13,778 nt of DNA from an uncultured Collinsella sp. (lineage in GTDB: Bacteria; Actinomycetota; Coriobacteriia; Coriobacteriales; Coriobacteriaceae): positions 1 through 13,778 of the forward strand of contig CATYHY010000028.1 of NCBI GenBank assembly GCA_958407085.1, in the 5' to 3' direction. Below the pieces are notes generated by a model, which was not told where the DNA came from, did no database searches, and saw only the letters and a program-made list of their open reading frames with translations. Position 1 is the stretch's first letter; each line of letters starts with the position of its first letter. This document shows, in pieces, positions 10,614 through 13,778 of this stretch. The translations under genes were made by a program, and so were the position numbers.

Positions 10614-11954
10614 ATGTTGACTACCAAGGAAGCAGCCGAGCTGCTCGGCATCAGCCCGCGCAGGGTGCAGGAGCTCATTAAGAACGGCGCGCTGACCGCC
10701 CGCAAGGCTTCTGGCGTGTGGCTCATCGACAAAGACAGCGTAGACGCGCGACTCCGCTCCGCAACCAAAAGAGGGGGACGACCTCGTCGTGGGCATGGGA
10801 AAAGCGAAGTCGCATTTACCCTCATGAACCGCACGCACGAAGTAGCCCAACTGGTCTACAGCACATCGCGAAAAGACTTCACCCACATCGGCGCCGACGT
10901 CGATTACGCCCACGCCCCTATTGGAGTATTTGGCCCTAATAGCCCCATATCGCTCGACTCCTTCCGCATCTGGTGGCGCGGCCGCGGTATCCCGCTCGCA
11001 CGCATTGGACTAGCCTCCCTGCTTGCAGAAGCCGCAGTCGATGTTCCCGATGAACTCGTCCAGCGAAATCTTGGCCTCTCCTTATCCGACCAGTATTGGA
11101 TTAGGCCCCAAGACTCCGGTCTCGCGTGGGAAGATATCAATTTCTTCAATAATGCTTTTGACGACGTCTCTCTCAGCATCGCGCCCTTCGCCCCAGAGGG
11201 CAAGGCAGCTGCCGCAAAGCCCGATAACACCTCGGACGGCAATCTTCAAAAGTACTGGACATGCGAGGATGACCGTCGAATCCTCCACAAGGCAGGTGCA
11301 CATCTAAACCAGGAACCTTATAACGAGCTGGTGGCGACTGCACTTCACCGTCGCATCCTAAACGCTTGCGATTATGTGCCTTACTCGCTCGAGGGCACGG
11401 GCACTTCCGCCCTGAGCATATGCGATGTCTTCTTAACTGATGAAGAAGAGTATGTCCCTGCGTTCTATGTAAACCAGCATGCAAATGCAGACAAGCGACT
11501 AACCGATTACGAACGGTATGTAGCAAACTGCGAGGAGCTTGGAGCGACGGATATAAAAGACGCCCTTGACCGCATGATCGTGTGCGACGACATCATCGCC
11601 AACTACGATCGTCATTGGCGTAACTTTGGCCTTGTGCGAAACGTAAACACGCTAGCCTGCAGACCTGCCCCTATCTTCGATTCGGGCTCATCACTCTGGT
11701 GCAACATATCACTAGAGGAGCTTAGGGCGGGAGAGCACAGTTTTACCAGCGCACAATTTCATTCAAGCCCCGCCAAACAAATGTTGCTCGTCGAGGACAT
11801 GGGCTGGTTTGACGGCGACAAACTCGAGGGTTTCGTTGACGAGGCAATCGAAATCCTATCCAAAAACGACGCTCTTACAGCGAGACTGCCTTATCTAAAA
11901 GAGGCGCTAACATGGCGCCTCGAAAGAATGATCGACATCGCTGAATGGAGTTAG
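10614..11954 (+). CDS. HTH domain fused to HipA-like Ser/Thr kinase (446 aa)
   Basis: Residues 1-48 are an excisionase-type HTH (LTTKEAAELLGISPRRVQEL, then a KASGVWLIDKDSV wing). A basic GRPRRGHGK linker follows (about 55-63). From about 65 on is a HipA-like kinase. It has the family's N-lobe block (RIWWRGRGIPLAR 118-130, GLSLSDQYWIRP 154-165, WEDINFF 172-178) and a probable phosphate loop TSDGNLQKYW (206-215). It also has LHKAGA and QEPYNE (about 224-238), the catalytic loop NYDRHWRNFG (330-339; D332, N337) and the metal-binding D356 in PIFDSGSS. HipA kinases phosphorylate targets such as GltX and cause growth arrest; this one's target is unknown. All key residues are present. Usually the antitoxin HipB is a separate gene, whereas here a DNA-binding domain of a different type sits on the kinase itself. 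It has a weak ribosome site and a long palindromic operator upstream. Activity as a toxin or a phage-sensing kinase is inferred. Confidence 0.88.
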   Translation: MLTTKEAAELLGISPRRVQELIKNGALTARKASGVWLIDKDSVDARLRSATKRGGRPRRGHGKSEVAFTLMNRTHEVAQLVYSTSRKDFTHIGADVDYAHAPIGVFGPNSPISLDSFRIWWRGRGIPLARIGLASLLAEAAVDVPDELVQRNLGLSLSDQYWIRPQDSGLAWEDINFFNNAFDDVSLSIAPFAPEGKAAAAKPDNTSDGNLQKYWTCEDDRRILHKAGAHLNQEPYNELVATALHRRILNACDYVPYSLEGTGTSALSICDVFLTDEEEYVPAFYVNQHANADKRLTDYERYVANCEELGATDIKDALDRMIVCDDIIANYDRHWRNFGLVRNVNTLACRPAPIFDSGSSLWCNISLEELRAGEHSFTSAQFHSSPAKQMLLVEDMGWFDGDKLEGFVDEAIEILSKNDALTARLPYLKEALTWRLERMIDIAEWS

Positions 11955-11981
11955 CGAGACAGCATCGCCCCGCCAACTCCC

Positions 11982-12659
11982 CTACCTCCCGCGCAGAGCT
12001 TTGAGCTTGGCCAGGGCCTCGGGGCTTAGACGGCTGCCCAGGGTCATCTTGATCTGCGGGGCCTCCTCGGCCTCGTGCACGTCGTTGTCGATCTGTTTGA
12101 TCTCGTCCACCAGCATACGGCTCGAGATGCGCGTGACGCCCTTGCCCATGACGACGGCCTGGATCGTGCCGTCGCTCGATACCACGGAGCACGCGCGGCC
12201 TTCCTCGCGCGCCTCGATGCAGAGCTTTTGCACCACGGTATCGGCAGAAACGCCCGTCGGCGAAAACTCGATGCGCACGCCGCGGGCCGGCAGGTTGGGA
12301 CGCTCGTTGGAGATATTGCCCGCGCCGTCGAACACGATCACGGCCTCGTAGCGGCCCTGGGCAAAGGCGGCGACGTCGTTGATGAGGGCGGTGCGTGCCA
12401 TATCGTGAACGTCGCTGGAATACGGATCGTCTGAATGGTCGTACACGAGCTTTTCGTAGCGCGGCGTGCAGTGGATCACGTTGTAGCCGTCGACCACCAG
12501 CAGCTCGGGCTTATTGGAGTGCACCGTCGAGACCGGGTCGGCGATGGCCTGCGCAAACGCATTGCCGCCCACGCCGTAGGTCGCGGCCGAAACAATCGGC
12601 TTGGCCGAGCCCTCGCCAAAGCGCTTGGCCTTGGACTTGGCACGGTTCTTTTTGGACAT
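11982..12659 (-). CDS. YacP/Rae1-type NYN-domain ribonuclease (225 aa)
   Basis: Residues 52-195 form the NYN (PIN-like) fold of the YacP family. It starts LLVVDGYNVIHCTP with D57 and N60, then VIVFDGAG (D111), then GVSADTVVQKL (D140) and CSVVSSDGTIQ (D163). These aspartates form the metal-binding nuclease site. In Bacillus subtilis the homologue Rae1 cuts mRNA in the ribosomal A site. The protein is longer than the usual 170 aa because of a basic N-terminal extension (KKNRAKSKAKRF) and a C-terminal tail. The ATG at 12659 lies 3 nt after the rlmB stop, with GGAGGAG inside the end of rlmB, so the two are co-transcribed, as in many Gram-positives. It converges on the HTH-HipA gene with a 27-nt gap and no clear terminator. 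Confidence 0.9.
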   Translation of the reverse strand: MSKKNRAKSKAKRFGEGSAKPIVSAATYGVGGNAFAQAIADPVSTVHSNKPELLVVDGYNVIHCTPRYEKLVYDHSDDPYSSDVHDMARTALINDVAAFAQGRYEAVIVFDGAGNISNERPNLPARGVRIEFSPTGVSADTVVQKLCIEAREEGRACSVVSSDGTIQAVVMGKGVTRISSRMLVDEIKQIDNDVHEAEEAPQIKMTLGSRLSPEALAKLKALRGR

Positions 12660-12662
12660 GCG

Positions 12663-13577
12663 CTACTCCTCCCCCATGAGCTCGCCGACGTTGCGGCGCA
12701 GCCACTCAAAGCACAGCGCCGTGGTCGCCTGGGCAACATTGAGACTCTCGGTCATGCCGCGCTGGGGAAGCTTGGTCAAAAAGTCGCATTTCTCGAGCAC
12801 CAGGCGCGAGATGCCGTCGCCCTCGGAGCCCATGACGAGCGCCACGCGGCCCTCGAAGGGAGCATCCCAGCAGCTGCCCTCGGCGTGCTCGGAGGCGCCG
12901 CCCACCCAAAAACCAGCGGCCTTGAGGTCATCGAGTGCACGGGCAATATTGGGAACCTGCGCGATAGGCAGATGCATGACAGCACCGGCCGAGGTCTTGT
13001 AGCTGCCCACGGTCACGCCGGCGGCACGCTTGTTGGCGATGACGACGCCGGCCGCGCCCACGACCTCGGCGGAGCGCACAATGGCGCCAAAGTTGCCGTC
13101 GTCGGTCACATGGTCGAGCACGACGACAAGCGCCGGACCGTCGCCTGCGCGGTCGAGAATATCGGCGACATCAGCATAGGGGAAGTTGCCAACCTCGAGT
13201 GCGATGCCCTGATGAGCGCCATGGCTCGACAGTGCGTCGAGCTGCGCACGCGGCACATACTTAATGCGGACGCCCGCGGCGTTGAGGTCGTCGACCAGGC
13301 GCGACAAGGCGGCATCGCGCTCTCCACCCTCGACAATGAGCGCGCACTTGATGGGAAAACCAGTGCGTAGCGCCTCGGCGGCAGCACGACGACCTTCGAT
13401 AAACTCGCCCTTGGGAGCCTGGACAGCGTCGCGGTTGCGATCGCGCTGCGGACGTGCGGCCTGGGCGCGATCGCGCTGGCCCTTGGGAGCGGCAGCGCGG
13501 TCATTGCGGCGAATCGGACGCGAGCCAGAAGCAGCCTGCTTGCCGCCACGAGGCGCACGCTTGCGATTGTCGGCCAT
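12663..13577 (-). CDS. rlmB: 23S rRNA (guanosine-2'-O-)-methyltransferase RlmB (304 aa)
   Basis: This is a SpoU/TrmH-family SPOUT methyltransferase, expected to methylate the 2'-O of G2251 in 23S rRNA using S-adenosylmethionine. An N-terminal L30e-like substrate domain starts near FIEGRRAAAEAL, followed by the catalytic knot with three motifs. Motif 1 is DGNFGAIVRS (about 160-169), motif 2 VMGSEGDGIS (248-257) and motif 3 SLNVAQATTALCFEW (278-292). The first 55 residues are a basic, arginine/alanine-rich extension common in RlmB of this phylum. The ATG at 13577 is preceded by GGAGG at 7-8 nt; the upstream ATG at 13598 has no ribosome site. It is followed 3 nt later by the YacP-type gene. The gene type and order match the conserved rlmB-yacP cluster. 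Confidence 0.95.
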   Translation of the reverse strand: MADNRKRAPRGGKQAASGSRPIRRNDRAAAPKGQRDRAQAARPQRDRNRDAVQAPKGEFIEGRRAAAEALRTGFPIKCALIVEGGERDAALSRLVDDLNAAGVRIKYVPRAQLDALSSHGAHQGIALEVGNFPYADVADILDRAGDGPALVVVLDHVTDDGNFGAIVRSAEVVGAAGVVIANKRAAGVTVGSYKTSAGAVMHLPIAQVPNIARALDDLKAAGFWVGGASEHAEGSCWDAPFEGRVALVMGSEGDGISRLVLEKCDFLTKLPQRGMTESLNVAQATTALCFEWLRRNVGELMGEE

Positions 13578-13608
13578 AAAGCGACCTCCTAAATACAACT
13601 ATCAAACG

Positions 13609-13652
13609 AAACAAAATAAACGACCGCCCATGAATATTAATTCGGGCGGTCG
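13609..13652 (-). terminator. Terminator-like hairpin upstream of rlmB
   Basis: CGACCGCCC (13621-13629) pairs with GGGCGGTCG (13644-13652), a perfect 9-bp stem with an AT-rich 14-nt loop. On the minus strand it is followed by a T-rich run (TTTATTTTGTTT). It would end a gene entering from the right, yet it lies only 32 nt upstream of the rlmB start, so it may partly attenuate read-through into rlmB. Confidence 0.65.
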
Positions 13653-13656
13653 GTAC

Positions 13657-13756
13657 GGGTTTTCCAAGTGCCCGAGATTGCCGTGAAAGAGGAGCGACGC
13701 GTACTTGAGTACGCGAGCGACGGTTTGAACGGCAAGGTCGGGTGCTTGGGAAACCC
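13657..13756. repeat. Cloverleaf-like 100-nt inverted repeat
   Basis: Arms 13657-13684 and 13729-13756 (28 nt each) pair with few mismatches. Pairing blocks include GGGTTT with AAACCC, and TTGCCGT with ACGGCAA. Inside is a second hairpin, CGCGTAC (13698-13704), TTGA, GTACGCG (13709-13715). No open frame is supported here. It could be a REP/MITE-like dispersed repeat, a structured RNA, or part of a longer element cut by the window edge. The last 22 bases show nothing recognisable. Confidence 0.65.
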
Positions 13757-13778
13757 GCGGGGATTAGAGAGATTTGAT

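Noticed and set aside
12435..13370. Plus-strand 311-codon open frame opposite rlmB and yacP-type gene
   Set aside because: It has no ribosome site and overlaps two well-supported genes on the other strand.

Overview
The window looks like a chromosomal segment of a high-GC Gram-positive bacterium, most likely a gut coriobacterium close to Collinsella. This rests on the overall GC-rich coding style, strong GGAGG-type ribosome binding sites, an rlmB-yacP pair and a tRNA gene that encodes its own CCA. The genus is inferred from style, not proven.

The right end (about 11980-13778) is housekeeping: rlmB (23S rRNA Gm2251 methyltransferase) followed after 3 nt by a YacP/Rae1-type NYN-domain ribonuclease gene, both on the minus strand. 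Beyond them, at the window edge, is an intrinsic-terminator-like hairpin and a 100-nt cloverleaf-like inverted repeat.

The rest is accessory DNA with a genome-defence character. From left to right it holds: a GC-hairpin-rich leader and a 76-aa orphan protein (1-441); a structured non-coding stretch ending in a terminator (450-621); two translationally coupled small paralogues on the minus strand, driven by a good sigma-70-type promoter with a LexA-like box (684-1446); a divergent gene for an HNH nuclease with one N-terminal membrane helix (1543-2310); the C-terminal remnant of an Mrr-type restriction nuclease (2322-2525); and a 1685-aa single-chain Type ISP restriction-modification enzyme (2596-7653). 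The ISP enzyme carries nuclease, helicase-translocase, adenine methylase and target-recognition regions in one polypeptide. Its promoter spacer is exactly filled by a perfect 16-bp palindrome.

Upstream of the ISP gene is a lower-GC cassette. A minus-strand pair (an 82-aa excisionase-type HTH protein, then a 262-aa unknown protein) ends in a clear terminator. It is divergent from a 391/392-aa unknown protein with a C-terminal zinc-finger-like segment, and the two face each other across a promoter flanked by an inverted repeat. A tRNA-Thr(TGT) gene with its own terminator follows, then a 446-aa HTH-HipA-like kinase fusion. A 28-bp inverted repeat (22 bp perfect in each arm) sits on its promoter and ends 4 nt before its start codon.

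The most unusual items are: the single-chain HTH-HipA kinase with its long palindromic operator; the in-frame repeated ERTYQQP segments in the target-recognition part of the ISP enzyme; the uncharacterised divergent cassette between the ISP gene and tRNA-Thr; and the structured RNAs or repeats at 450-621 and 13657-13756. No integrase, transposase or CRISPR array was found.
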